A DNA stretch of 61,437 nucleotides, from contig CAJYHL010000003.1 in assembly GCA_913774625.1 (NCBI GenBank), positions 1-61,437 of the forward strand, in the 5' to 3' direction. Made by a program: the position numbers and the translations under genes. The notes beneath the pieces were generated by a model. That model made no database searches, had not been told where the DNA came from, and was given only the letters and a program-made list of their open reading frames with translations. Shown piece by piece: positions 49,276 to 57,692 of the stretch (the first letter of the stretch is position 1; every line of letters starts with the position of its first letter). The DNA comes from an uncultured Acidovorax sp. Lineage in GTDB: Bacteria; Pseudomonadota; Gammaproteobacteria; Burkholderiales; Burkholderiaceae_C.

Positions 49276-50001
49276 TCAATGGCAGGCCTGGCTCTGGCTG
49301 TTGACGATGCGCTTGAGCGCCTCGGTGTCGAGGATGCGCACGTGGCGCTGTTTCACCTCGACGATGCCTTCCTCGACGAATTTCGAGAAGGTGCGGCTCA
49401 CCGTTTCGAGCTTCAGGCCCAGGTAGCTGCCGATTTCCTCGCGCGTCATGCGCAGCACCAGTTCGGACTGCGAGAAGCCGCGCGCATGCAGCCGCTGCAC
49501 CAGGTTCAGCAGGAAGGCGGCCAGTCGCTCCTCGGCGCGCATGCTGCCCAGCAGCAGCATCACGCCGTGCTCGCGCACGATCTCGCGGCTCATGATCTTG
49601 TGGACGTGGTTCTGCAGCGCGGTCACTTCGCGCGACAGCTCTTCGATGCGGTCGAAGGGCATGACGCAGACCTCGGCATCCTCCAGCGCCACGGCGTCGC
49701 AGCTGTGGTGGTCGTTGACGATGCCGTCCAGGCCGATGATCTCGCCGGCCATCTGGAAGCCGGTCACCTGGTCGCGGCCGTCCTCCGTGGCCACGCAGGT
49801 CTTGAAGAAGCCCGTGCGGATGGCGAAGAGCGAGGTGAACGCCTCGCCGTTGCGGAACAGCGTGCCGCCGCGCTTGACCTTGCGGCGCACGGCGACGATT
49901 TCGTCGATCCGCTGCAGCTGCTGCTCGTTCAGGCCCATGGGCATGCACAGTTCGCGCAGGTTGCAGTTAGAGCAGGCCACTTTGATGGTTTGCGGGTTCA
50001 T
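49276..50001 (-). CDS. fnr: FNR-type oxygen-sensing transcription factor
   Basis: FNR binds a [4Fe-4S] cluster that is lost in oxygen and activates anaerobic and microaerobic genes. The 241-residue product has the cluster cysteines Cys10, Cys13, Cys19 (CSNCNLRELC) and Cys112 (AEVCVMPF), a cyclic-nucleotide-like fold, and the helix-turn-helix (TREEIGSYLGLKLETVSRTFSKF) with the Glu-x3-Arg recognition pattern ETVSR. The ATG at 50001 is used; a GTG at 50007 is nearer to aggag and also possible. Three FNR boxes in this window are its obvious targets. Confidence 0.95.
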   Translation of the reverse strand: MNPQTIKVACSNCNLRELCMPMGLNEQQLQRIDEIVAVRRKVKRGGTLFRNGEAFTSLFAIRTGFFKTCVATEDGRDQVTGFQMAGEIIGLDGIVNDHHSCDAVALEDAEVCVMPFDRIEELSREVTALQNHVHKIMSREIVREHGVMLLLGSMRAEERLAAFLLNLVQRLHARGFSQSELVLRMTREEIGSYLGLKLETVSRTFSKFVEEGIVEVKQRHVRILDTEALKRIVNSQSQACH

Positions 50002-50145
50002 ATGCACGGAGCTCCTGTTCTTGCAGCATCTCATCGCGAGCCGCTGCGAAGTGGGTGCGCCACGGATGCAATACCGCGGCGCACTAGATATTTGCAATTT
50101 CGTTGACGTTCGGTTGAATTGTGTCAGTGTGCATGCATGCATCGC

Positions 50146-50159
50146 TTGATGCACATCAA
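50146..50159. promoter_or_regulatory. Perfect FNR box before hemN
   Basis: TTGATGCACATCAA is a perfect FNR palindrome. Its centre is 63 bp before the hemN start; a class II promoter start would be near 50194. Confidence 0.9.
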
Positions 50160-50215
50160 GGACGGCCGAAGGGGGCTGCGGCACAGTGCGCAGCCGGACC
50201 CTAAGGAATTCCTTC

Positions 50216-51598
50216 ATGAACGCTGTCACTCCCGAGCTATTGCGTCGCTTCGACGTGCCAGGGCCGCGCTATACCTCCTATCCCACGGCGGACCGATTCG
50301 TCGAAGCGTTCGGACAGGACGAGTATGTCCTCGCCCTGGAGCAGCGGCGGACGGGATCGGCCTCCACGGCGCTTCCGCTATCGCTTTATGTGCACATTCC
50401 GTTCTGCGAATCGCTGTGCTACTACTGCGCGTGCAACAAGATCATCACGCGGCACCCGGAGCGCGCCACCACCTATCTGCGCTATCTGAGCCGCGAGATC
50501 GACCTGCACACCCAGCACTGCGGCCTGGGCCAGCACGTCAGCCAGCTGCACCTGGGCGGGGGCAGTCCCACCTTCCTGTCCGACGATGCGCTGCGCGAGC
50601 TCATGGCGATGCTGCGGCGCAGCTTCTCGCTGGTGCCGGGCGGCGAGTATTCCATCGAGGTGGATCCGCGCACCGTCACCGAAGAGAGGCTGGCCCTGCT
50701 GGCCAGCCTGGGCTTCAACCGCCTGAGCTTCGGCGTGCAGGACTTCGACCCGGAGGTGCAGAAGGCCGTCCACCGCGTGCAGCCCGCCGATCAGGTCTTC
50801 GGCCTCGTGGAAGCCGCGCGCCGGCTGGGCTTCGAGTCGATCAACGTCGATCTGATCTACGGCCTGCCGCGCCAGACGCCCGAATCCTTCAGCCGCACGC
50901 TGGAGCAGGTCGCGCTGCTGCGGCCCGACCGCATAGCGCTCTATGCCTACGCCCATCTGCCGGCACGCTTCAAGCCGCAGCGGCGCATCGTCACGGCCGA
51001 GCTGCCCCAGGCCTCGGCCAAGGTGGCGATGCTGGCGCAATCGCTCCAGGCCTTCAGCCAAGCCGGCTACGTCTATGTGGGCATGGACCATTTCGCGCTG
51101 CCGCACGACCCGCTGGCCGTGGCCAAGCGCCAGGGCCGGCTGCACCGCAATTTCCAGGGCTACAGCACGCAGCCCGACTGCGACCTGATCGGGCTGGGCG
51201 TGTCCTCCATCGGCCGGGTGGGCGCCACCTACAGCCAGAACGCCAAGACGCTGGACGAGTACTACGACTTCCTCGACCAGGGCCGGCTGCCCGTGGTGCG
51301 CGGCCTGGCGCTCACCCGCGACGACCTGGTGCGGCGCGCGGTCATCATGGCGCTGATGTGCCAGGGCGAGGTGCTGTTCGAGCCCATGGAGCAGTCCTGG
51401 CTGATCGACTTCCGCCGCTATTTCGCCAGCGAGATCGAGCAGCTCCAGGAGCTGCAGGAGCAGGGCCTGGTCACGGTGCGGGACGACGGCATCTCCGTCA
51501 CGTCCATGGGCTGGTTCTTCGTGCGCGGCGTGGCCATGGTGTTCGACCGGCACCTGCAGGTGGACCGCAACCGCGCGCGGTTCTCCCGCATCATCTGA
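50216..51598 (+). CDS. hemN: Oxygen-independent coproporphyrinogen III dehydrogenase
   Basis: HemN is a radical-SAM enzyme that makes protoporphyrinogen IX in haem synthesis without oxygen. The 460-residue product has YTSYPTADRF near the start, the radical-SAM cluster motif CESLCYYCACNK, and the GGGSPTFLS and YGLPRQT segments. The ATG at 50216 has taagga upstream. It is divergent from fnr and sits under a perfect FNR box, matching its role under low oxygen. Confidence 0.97.
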   Translation: MNAVTPELLRRFDVPGPRYTSYPTADRFVEAFGQDEYVLALEQRRTGSASTALPLSLYVHIPFCESLCYYCACNKIITRHPERATTYLRYLSREIDLHTQHCGLGQHVSQLHLGGGSPTFLSDDALRELMAMLRRSFSLVPGGEYSIEVDPRTVTEERLALLASLGFNRLSFGVQDFDPEVQKAVHRVQPADQVFGLVEAARRLGFESINVDLIYGLPRQTPESFSRTLEQVALLRPDRIALYAYAHLPARFKPQRRIVTAELPQASAKVAMLAQSLQAFSQAGYVYVGMDHFALPHDPLAVAKRQGRLHRNFQGYSTQPDCDLIGLGVSSIGRVGATYSQNAKTLDEYYDFLDQGRLPVVRGLALTRDDLVRRAVIMALMCQGEVLFEPMEQSWLIDFRRYFASEIEQLQELQEQGLVTVRDDGISVTSMGWFFVRGVAMVFDRHLQVDRNRARFSRII

Positions 51599-51610
51599 AA
51601 GCCATCCACC

Positions 51611-52330
51611 GTGCTGGCCGCCACCGCCTGGACCGCACTCGCCATGGGCCTGCTCGGCGGGCCGCACTGCCTGGCCATGTGCGCTGCGCCGTGCGGCGCG
51701 ATCACGCGGTCGCCGGCTCCGGCGTCCGGCGGCACGCATGCGCTCGTGCGGCGAGATGCGCCTTCGCTGCAGCGCACGGCTTGCTTCCATGCCGGCCGCA
51801 TCGCGGGCTATGCCGCGGCCGGCGGACTGGCGGCCCTGGCCATGGACCGGCTCGCCTGGCTGACCCAGCACACCTCGGCGCTCAGGCCTGCCTGGACGCT
51901 GCTGCACGTGGCGGTGCTGGCCTGGGGCCTGCTGATGATGCTGCAGGCCCGCCAGCCGGCCTGGATCGAGCGGGCAGGGCGGGGCCTCTGGCAGCGCGTC
52001 GCACCGGGCCTGGCCCGGCCGGGCGGGGCGCTGGCCGCCGGCGGGGCATGGGCCCTGATGCCCTGCGGCCTGCTGTATTCCGCGCTGCTGGTGGCGGCGC
52101 TCAGCGGCGGCGTCGTGGCCGGGGCGGCCTGCATGGCGCTCTTCGGGCTGGGCGGTGCCGTGTGGCTGGCGGCCGGCCCCTGGGCCTGGGGCCGGCTGCG
52201 CGAACGGCTGGACCTGGCGCGCGGCGGCTGGGGCACCCGGCTGGCGGGGCTGCTGCTCTTCGGCGTGGCCGGCTGGGCGCTGTGGATGGATCTGCGCCAT
52301 TCGGCCCCCGGCCTCTGGTGCCTTCCCTGA
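51611..52330 (+). CDS. TauE/DsbD_2-like membrane protein with N-terminal Cys motif
   Basis: The 239-residue product has about six membrane helices and the motif GGPHCLAMCAAPCG at residues 16-29 with Cys20, Cys24 and Cys28, typical of the UreH/DsbD_2 (TauE/SafE-like) proteins found in cbb3 clusters. It may handle copper or reducing equivalents for cytochrome assembly; this is inference. It starts at GTG 51611, 12 bp after hemN, without a strong Shine-Dalgarno sequence, and is probably translated from the hemN transcript. Confidence 0.83.
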   Translation: MLAATAWTALAMGLLGGPHCLAMCAAPCGAITRSPAPASGGTHALVRRDAPSLQRTACFHAGRIAGYAAAGGLAALAMDRLAWLTQHTSALRPAWTLLHVAVLAWGLLMMLQARQPAWIERAGRGLWQRVAPGLARPGGALAAGGAWALMPCGLLYSALLVAALSGGVVAGAACMALFGLGGAVWLAAGPWAWGRLRERLDLARGGWGTRLAGLLLFGVAGWALWMDLRHSAPGLWCLP

Positions 52331-52481
52331 GCCGGCGGACGTCCACTGTCGCCCACCTGTCAGCCGGTCAGGGTGCAGGTGTTGCTTTGCGATACGCCCG
52401 CCACAATTGTTAACGAAGGCCTCCGGCTGACGATATATTCGGCGGTGTCCTTCATTGCAGGGGTTGCGCCGCCTATTTCCC

Positions 52482-53825
52482 GTGAACAACAACAGCGTCC
52501 TCATCGACATCCACCAGCTACGGGTCGGCATGTACATCCAGCTCGACATGGGCTGGATGCGGCATCCCTTTCCCACCAGCAATTTCAAGGTGGCCAGCGC
52601 TGAGCAGATCCAGCAGCTGCGTGCATTGGGGCTGGCGCAGATCCGCTACGTTCCTTCGAGAAGCGAGCTGCCCCCTCTGGATGAGTCCCTCGCAGCTCCT
52701 GCGCCAACCTCCGCTCCCGCTTCCTCATCCGCATCCGCATCCGCATCCGCATCCACTCCGCAGGCTCCCGCGAAGGCGGCGCCGCCGCTGACCGGCATCT
52801 CCGCGCTGCGTGCCCGGCGCCTGGCTGCGCTGGCACTGGTCAACGACCAGCGTGCAGCGCTGGACCGCTGCGACCAGCGCTTCTCCGAGGTGACCCGCGG
52901 CTACCTTCAGCTCGCTGCCAAGGCGCCGCTGGATCCGCGCGAGGCGCGTGCGCTGGCCGATGCGCTGGTGGACAGCAGCGTCGCCGAAGTGCTGGCCAAC
53001 GGCGACTCTGCCATCCAGCTGCTGTCGCAGGGCGTGGGCGCCCAGCCGGCCATGCATGCGGTCAACGTGATGGTGCTCTCGCTGCTGCTGGGCCGCTCGC
53101 TGGGCGTGGCGCGCGAAGGCCTGCTCGACATCGGCAAGGCGGCGCTGCTGCACGATGTGGGCAAGCAGGCGCTGCCGTTCCATCTGGCGGAACCGACCAG
53201 CGCGCTTTCGCCCATCGACCGGCAGCGCTACCAGAGCCACGTCGATGAATCGGTGGGCATGGCACGCCGCATGGGTCTGCCCGGCCCTGTGCAGGTGGCC
53301 ATCGCCCAGCACCATGAGATGGCCGACGGCAGCGGCTTTCCGCTGGGCCTGCATGCCGAAGACCTGAGCCGCGCCGGACAGATCGTGGCGCTGGTCAACC
53401 ATTACGACCGGGCCTGCAACCCCTTGCACGGCGCATCGGCGCTGACGCCGCACGAGGCGCTTTCGGTCATCTACGCGCAGCACAAGGCCCGCTTCGACGC
53501 CATCGTGCTGGGCGCCTTCATCCGCATGATGGGCGTCTATCCCCCCGGCTCCGTGGTGCAGCTGGTGAACGACCGCTACGCCCTGGTCATGTCGGTCAAT
53601 TCCTCCCGGCCGCTGCGGCCTCGGGTGCTGGTCCACGACCCGCGCGTGCCCAAGGACGAGGCGCTGGTGCTGGACCTGGAGACGGTGCCCGAGCTGGGCA
53701 TCCGCCGCAGCCTGCGGCCCTCGCAGCTGCCGCGCGATGCGCTCGACTACCTGGCGCCGCGCCAGCGCATCTGCTACTTCTTCGAGCGCGCGGCAGAGCC
53801 CGCGCCAGGCGAGGCCGCGCCGTGA
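52482..53825 (+). CDS. HD-GYP domain protein with variant motif
   Basis: The 447-residue product has an N-terminal DUF3391 domain (VLIDIHQLRVGMYIQLDMGWM...), a low-complexity Ser/Ala/Pro linker (about residues 65-100), and an HD-GYP-type phosphodiesterase domain. HD appears as LLHDVGKQ; the GYP motif is HHEMADGSGFP, with Phe for Tyr. The usual DxYDALTS is VNHYDRACNP. It may hydrolyse cyclic-di-GMP poorly or act as a sensor. The GTG at 52482 is used; a TTG at 52455 is an alternative, and neither has a Shine-Dalgarno sequence. It overlaps the next gene by 4 nt. Confidence 0.86.
   Translation: MNNNSVLIDIHQLRVGMYIQLDMGWMRHPFPTSNFKVASAEQIQQLRALGLAQIRYVPSRSELPPLDESLAAPAPTSAPASSSASASASASTPQAPAKAAPPLTGISALRARRLAALALVNDQRAALDRCDQRFSEVTRGYLQLAAKAPLDPREARALADALVDSSVAEVLANGDSAIQLLSQGVGAQPAMHAVNVMVLSLLLGRSLGVAREGLLDIGKAALLHDVGKQALPFHLAEPTSALSPIDRQRYQSHVDESVGMARRMGLPGPVQVAIAQHHEMADGSGFPLGLHAEDLSRAGQIVALVNHYDRACNPLHGASALTPHEALSVIYAQHKARFDAIVLGAFIRMMGVYPPGSVVQLVNDRYALVMSVNSSRPLRPRVLVHDPRVPKDEALVLDLETVPELGIRRSLRPSQLPRDALDYLAPRQRICYFFERAAEPAPGEAAP
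52727..52756 (+). repeat. Hexanucleotide repeat in the HD-GYP gene linker
   Basis: The unit atccgc is repeated four times perfectly, then atccac. It encodes repeated Ser-Ala in the linker between DUF3391 and HD-GYP. Unit changes keep the frame but change linker length. Confidence 0.85.
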
Positions 53826-56299
53826 CGGTCCTGCCCCGCGCCCCCGAAGGCTGGTTCGCCATCACCGACGGCCTGACGGAGGCCGTCTGGCTGGTGGACC
53901 CCGCCACGCAGCGGGTGCTGCATGCCAACCAGGCCGCGGCGGACCTGACTGGGGTGCCGGCCGCCGAGATGGTGGGCCAGTCGGTGCTGCAGCTGGCGGC
54001 CACGCCGGAAGACATGGTCTTCTGGGGCCAGTCCACCGAGGCCATCCTGGAAGGCCTGGAATCGCGCACCAGCGTGCTGCACCGCGACGGCCGGCTGCTG
54101 CCGGTGGACCGCAGGGCGCGCGCCGTGCCGCAGCCTTCGGGCGAGCCGCTGATGCTGCTGACCATGGTGAACCGCTCGCGCGAGACCGCGGCGGAGCACG
54201 AAATGGAAACGCTGCTGGCCGAACTGCGCGCCACGCTCGATTCCGCGGCCGACGGCATCATGGTCTGCGACCTGCAGGGCCGGGTGCGCGCCTTCAACCA
54301 GCGGCTGGCGCTGCTCTGGAACCTGCCCCGTGAACTGCTGATGCGGCGCGACGACGAATCCATCCACGCGCATCTCGAATCCCAGGTCTCCGACGTGCCG
54401 GCCTACCGGACCCGGCTGGCCGCCATCGCGCGGCAGCCGCAGGAGGAAACCAGCGACGTGATCCGCCTGCGCAGCGGCCTGCTGATGGAGCGCCGCTCGG
54501 TGCCGCAGCGCGTGCAGGGGCGGCCGATCGGGCGCGTGTTCTCGTTCCGCGACATCACGCGGCAGACCGAGGCGCAGGCCGGCCTGCGCCTGGCGGCGGG
54601 CGTCTTCGAATCCAGCCTGGACGCGATCTTCATCGCCGACCACGGCCACCGGGTGGTGCGCATGAATCCGGGCTGCGAGCGCCTGATCGGCGTGGGCCCG
54701 CGCCTGCGCCTGGAACTGCCGGCGCAGACGCTCTTTCGCACCGACGACGGCGGCGCGGCGCTCATGCAGCAGGTGCATGCCGGCTGGGAGCAGGAGGGCT
54801 TCTGGGGTGGCGACCTGGAGCTGCTGCGCAGCCAGGGCGAACCCTGCGCCGTGCATCTGTCCTGGGTCGCCCTGCGCGACGACGCGGGCGCGATCGTGCA
54901 GAGCATCGGCTTCATGCGCGACCTGACTTCCGAGCGCGCGGCGCAAAAGCGCATCGAGCAGCTGGCTTTCAGCGACGTGCTCACCGGCCTGCCCAACCGG
55001 CTGCTGCTGGCCCGCCGGGTGCAGGCCGCCATCGCCGCAGCCGAACAGCAGCCCGGCACGCGGTTCGCCGTGCTGTTCCTCGACCTGGATCGCTTCAAGA
55101 TCATCAACGATTCGCTGGGCCATCCCTTCGGCGACCGGGTGCTCAAGCTGGTGGCCGAGCGGCTGCAGTCCAGCCTGCGGGCGACCGACATGCTCTGCCG
55201 CCTGGGTGGCGACGAATTCGTCATCTACCTGCACGCCGGCGACGCGGCGGTCGCCGAGCGCGTGGCGCGCCGCATCCTCGACGACATGCTGCGCTCCTTC
55301 GTGCAGGACGGCATGGCGTTCTCCATCCAGTGCAGCATCGGCGTGGCGCTCTATCCGCAGGACGGCAGCACGCTGGACGAGCTCATCAAGCAGGCCGACA
55401 CGGCCATGTACCGCGTCAAGGAACGGGGGCGCGGCAACTTCGGCTTCTACCAGCCGCAGATGAACGCCAACCTGCTTTCGCGCATGCAGATGGAGCACGG
55501 CATGCGGCAGGCGCTGGGCCTGGGGCAGATGGCGGTGCATTACCAGCCGCAGGTCTGCATGGCCACCGGCCGCATCGTGGGCGCCGAGGCGCTGGTGCGC
55601 TGGACCAGCCCGGAATTCGGCCCGGTCTCGCCCGGCGTTTTCATTCCGCTCGCCGAGGAATCGGGCTTCATCGTCGCGCTGGGCGCCTGGGTGCTGGAGC
55701 AGGCCATCGAAGAGGCCGCGCGCTGGATGCGCGCCGGCACGCCGCTGGTCATGGCGGTGAACGTGTCGGCGCTCGAATTCCGCCAGCCCGACTTCGTCGA
55801 GCGGCTGACCCGGCTGCTGGACCGGCACGGCCTGCCGGCCACGCTGCTGGAGCTGGAGCTGACCGAGACCATCCTGCTGCAGGACGCGCGCGAGATGGAG
55901 CAGCGCGTGACGGCGCTCGCGCAACTGGGCGCGGGCCTGTCCATCGACGACTTCGGCACCGGCTATTCCAGCCTGGCCTATCTGAAGAAGCTCACCATCC
56001 ACAAGCTCAAGATCGACCAGTCCTTCGTGCGCGGCCTGCCGGACGACGAGGGCGACTGCGGCATCGTCAGCGCCATCATCAGCATGGGCCGGGCGCTGCA
56101 CATCGAGGTGATCGCCGAAGGCGTGGAAACGCCTGAGCAGCGCGCCGCGCTGGAGCGCATGGGCTGCCAGTACTTCCAGGGGTTCCTGTGCGCTCCGGGC
56201 CTGCCGGCGCCCGAGATGCGCCGCTGGATCGCGGGGCTGGAAGCCGGAGTCTGGGGGGCGCCCGTGCCTGCGCTGGCCGGGCCGCCGAAGTCGCCCTAG
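53822..56299 (+). CDS. PAS-PAS-PAS-GGDEF-EAL cyclic-di-GMP protein
   Basis: The 825-residue, apparently soluble product has about three PAS-like sensory domains (residues about 10-115, 130-250, 260-370), a GGDEF domain with intact GGDEF (RLGGDEFVIYL) and SDVLTGLPNRL, and an EAL domain with intact AEALVRW, ELTETILL and SIDDFGTGYSSLAYLKKL. Both activities are possible. The GTG start at 53822 overlaps the HD-GYP stop (GTGA), so the two are translationally coupled. Confidence 0.92.
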   Translation: MTVLPRAPEGWFAITDGLTEAVWLVDPATQRVLHANQAAADLTGVPAAEMVGQSVLQLAATPEDMVFWGQSTEAILEGLESRTSVLHRDGRLLPVDRRARAVPQPSGEPLMLLTMVNRSRETAAEHEMETLLAELRATLDSAADGIMVCDLQGRVRAFNQRLALLWNLPRELLMRRDDESIHAHLESQVSDVPAYRTRLAAIARQPQEETSDVIRLRSGLLMERRSVPQRVQGRPIGRVFSFRDITRQTEAQAGLRLAAGVFESSLDAIFIADHGHRVVRMNPGCERLIGVGPRLRLELPAQTLFRTDDGGAALMQQVHAGWEQEGFWGGDLELLRSQGEPCAVHLSWVALRDDAGAIVQSIGFMRDLTSERAAQKRIEQLAFSDVLTGLPNRLLLARRVQAAIAAAEQQPGTRFAVLFLDLDRFKIINDSLGHPFGDRVLKLVAERLQSSLRATDMLCRLGGDEFVIYLHAGDAAVAERVARRILDDMLRSFVQDGMAFSIQCSIGVALYPQDGSTLDELIKQADTAMYRVKERGRGNFGFYQPQMNANLLSRMQMEHGMRQALGLGQMAVHYQPQVCMATGRIVGAEALVRWTSPEFGPVSPGVFIPLAEESGFIVALGAWVLEQAIEEAARWMRAGTPLVMAVNVSALEFRQPDFVERLTRLLDRHGLPATLLELELTETILLQDAREMEQRVTALAQLGAGLSIDDFGTGYSSLAYLKKLTIHKLKIDQSFVRGLPDDEGDCGIVSAIISMGRALHIEVIAEGVETPEQRAALERMGCQYFQGFLCAPGLPAPEMRRWIAGLEAGVWGAPVPALAGPPKSP

Positions 56300-56365
56300 C
56301 CCCGGTGGAAGAAGCCGCGAGCCGCAGCGGCTTCAGGCGTTGGCGTGGCGACGGGGGAGAAATAA

Positions 56366-56539
56366 GGTGTCTGCGAATGCCACCGAGCCGTCATCCTGAA
56401 CCGGGGGTTCAGGGGGGCGAGGGCAGCCAGGCGTTGGGTTCATCTGACGCGAGATGATCACGCTCACCGGGCGATGTACCAAGCCCTTGCTCATAGAGCA
56501 TTGGTTCAAGGAAATATAAAGCCCGACAGCACCGCAGAC
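56366..56539 (-). ncRNA. ssrS: 6S RNA
   Basis: 6S RNA mimics an open promoter and holds sigma70 RNA polymerase in stationary phase. A transcript of about 174 nt from 56539 fits: the ends pair (gtctgcg near the 5' end with cgcagac at 56369-56375 on the minus strand), a long interrupted stem encloses a central bubble, and the 3' half has a perfect 8-bp hairpin (cctgaacc/ggttcagg, 56395-56413), like the small hairpin in E. coli 6S. A TACAAT -10 (56546-56551) lies 7 bp before the start. The location next to zapA is the classical ssrS synteny. Exact ends are inferred. Confidence 0.88.
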
Positions 56540-56545
56540 GCCTCG

Positions 56546-56551
56546 ATTGTA
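56546..56551 (-). promoter_or_regulatory. -10 element of 6S RNA
   Basis: TACAAT on the minus strand, 6 bp before the inferred 6S start. A clear -35 at 17 bp is not visible. Confidence 0.65.
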
Positions 56552-56664
56552 GGCCTGCGGCGGCGGGCCGGCCGCGTAAAAAAACCCGCCGGGCGGTGTT
56601 GCTGCCGGGCCCGCCCTTGCATCTCGGCGCGATTGGCGCGATAAGCGCGCCGCGCGGGGCGGGA

Positions 56665-57078
56665 TCAGGCTGGCAGGCGCCCTTCTTCGAGCAGGGCTGC
56701 GTCGAGCCGCTGCAGCAGCGACTGCAGGCGCTCCTGCTGCACGGCATCGCCCTCCGGTGTCTGGTCGGGTGCGGCCTGGTCCTGGTGCGGGGCTTCGGCC
56801 GGCGCTTCTTCGAGGGCCAGCGTGCCCTGGCCCGGGGCCAGCGCAGGCGCGCGTTCATAGATGGCCTGCAGCGCGGCCTCGCGGTCGCCCAGCTCGAAGG
56901 CCATGTTCACGGCGGCCAGCACGGCGATGCGCTCGCGCGCCCGCACCTTGCCGGCGTCGCGGATGCGCGTCATGGCCGCGTCCACGCGCTCCACGGCGGC
57001 CATCAGGCGCGGCTCGTGGCCTTCGGGGCAGACCAGCAGATAGCTCTGCTGGAGGATGCGGACCTCGATCTGTTTCAT
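56665..57078 (-). CDS. zapA: Cell division protein ZapA
   Basis: ZapA cross-links FtsZ protofilaments at midcell. The 137-residue product has the globular head (MKQIEVRILQQSYLLVCPEGHEPRL) and the helical region (VRARERIAVLAAVNMAFEL) that dimerises and tetramerises. The C-terminal 40 residues are rich in Glu, Gln and Ala. It overlaps the upstream ZapB-like gene by 4 nt, and the 6S RNA follows 126 bp downstream. Confidence 0.93.
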   Translation of the reverse strand: MKQIEVRILQQSYLLVCPEGHEPRLMAAVERVDAAMTRIRDAGKVRARERIAVLAAVNMAFELGDREAALQAIYERAPALAPGQGTLALEEAPAEAPHQDQAAPDQTPEGDAVQQERLQSLLQRLDAALLEEGRLPA

Positions 57079-57296
57079 GGTGCGTCCTTCGCGTCGGTGG
57101 CTGGCGGCAGCCGGTCGAGCAGGGCATCGACGCGGGCGCGCGCCGCGCTGAGCCGGGACTTCAGCGAATCGCGTTCGCGGGTCAGCTCCGTCACCTGCTG
57201 CGCCAGCTGCGTGTTGGCGCGCTGCAGCTCGGCGTGCCGCTGCAAGAGCCGCTCGACCCGCTCGGCGATCTCATCGATGGGGGTGGTGTGTGCCAT
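57075..57296 (-). CDS. ZapB-like small coiled-coil protein
   Basis: The 73-residue product is nearly all heptad-repeat helix (residues 8-60: IDEIAERVERLLQRHAELQ...), with no Cys and many Leu, Gln and Arg residues. It matches the TIGR02449/ZapB-type proteins that usually precede zapA and may join the division ring. The ATG start overlap with zapA (ATGA at 57075-57078) suggests joint translation. Confidence 0.82.
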   Translation of the reverse strand: MAHTTPIDEIAERVERLLQRHAELQRANTQLAQQVTELTRERDSLKSRLSAARARVDALLDRLPPATDAKDAP

Positions 57297-57349
57297 AGAG
57301 CCTGGGATTGTAGGGTTGGGCCGGCAAGAACCGTAAAATCCGCGCCGTT

Positions 57350-57580
57350 GGTGCTCGCGCCATGGTTCGCATGGCGCAGTTCAACGGGAAGCAGGGAGGC
57401 GGTCCCCTCGATGGATACGCCGTGCCTGCGCTGCCCCCGCAACGGTCAGCGGACGAATCGCCTTGCAGCCCATGGCCGCAGGGTGCTTCCCGATCCATTC
57501 ATCACAAGCCACTGGGCGCGTTGAACAAGCGCCTGGGAAGGCGTCTGGATCGCGTGCCGCCAGCCCGGATACCGGCCAAC
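57350..57580 (+). promoter_or_regulatory. Cobalamin (B12) riboswitch
   Basis: The core elements are visible: ggtgctcgcgc at the start, aacgggaagcagg, the conserved ctgcccccgcaacggt core, gccactgggcgc, gggaaggcgt and gccagcccggataccggcc at the end. This is the adenosylcobalamin riboswitch class. A following hairpin (gaccggcgggg.../ggccggtc, about 57642-57662) can occlude the region before btuB at 57693. It would repress the operon when B12 is plentiful. Confidence 0.95.
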
Positions 57581-57692
57581 ACGGTGGTCGCCCGCACCTC
57601 CGCTCGCCCCGGCGGCGGCGCGGGCGGCCGTGATGCCCAAGGACCGGCGGGGAGGCCGGTCAGGGTGAATCCTTCAGTCTGTGTCCCTTTCC

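Noticed and set aside
52727-52756. Tandem hexamers considered as a CRISPR-like or regulatory repeat
   Set aside because: Units are contiguous, too short and in frame inside a coding linker.
57681-57692. GTG at 57681 as the btuB start
   Set aside because: The ATG four codons later gives a normal signal peptide; there is no clear ribosome-binding site for the GTG. It remains possible.
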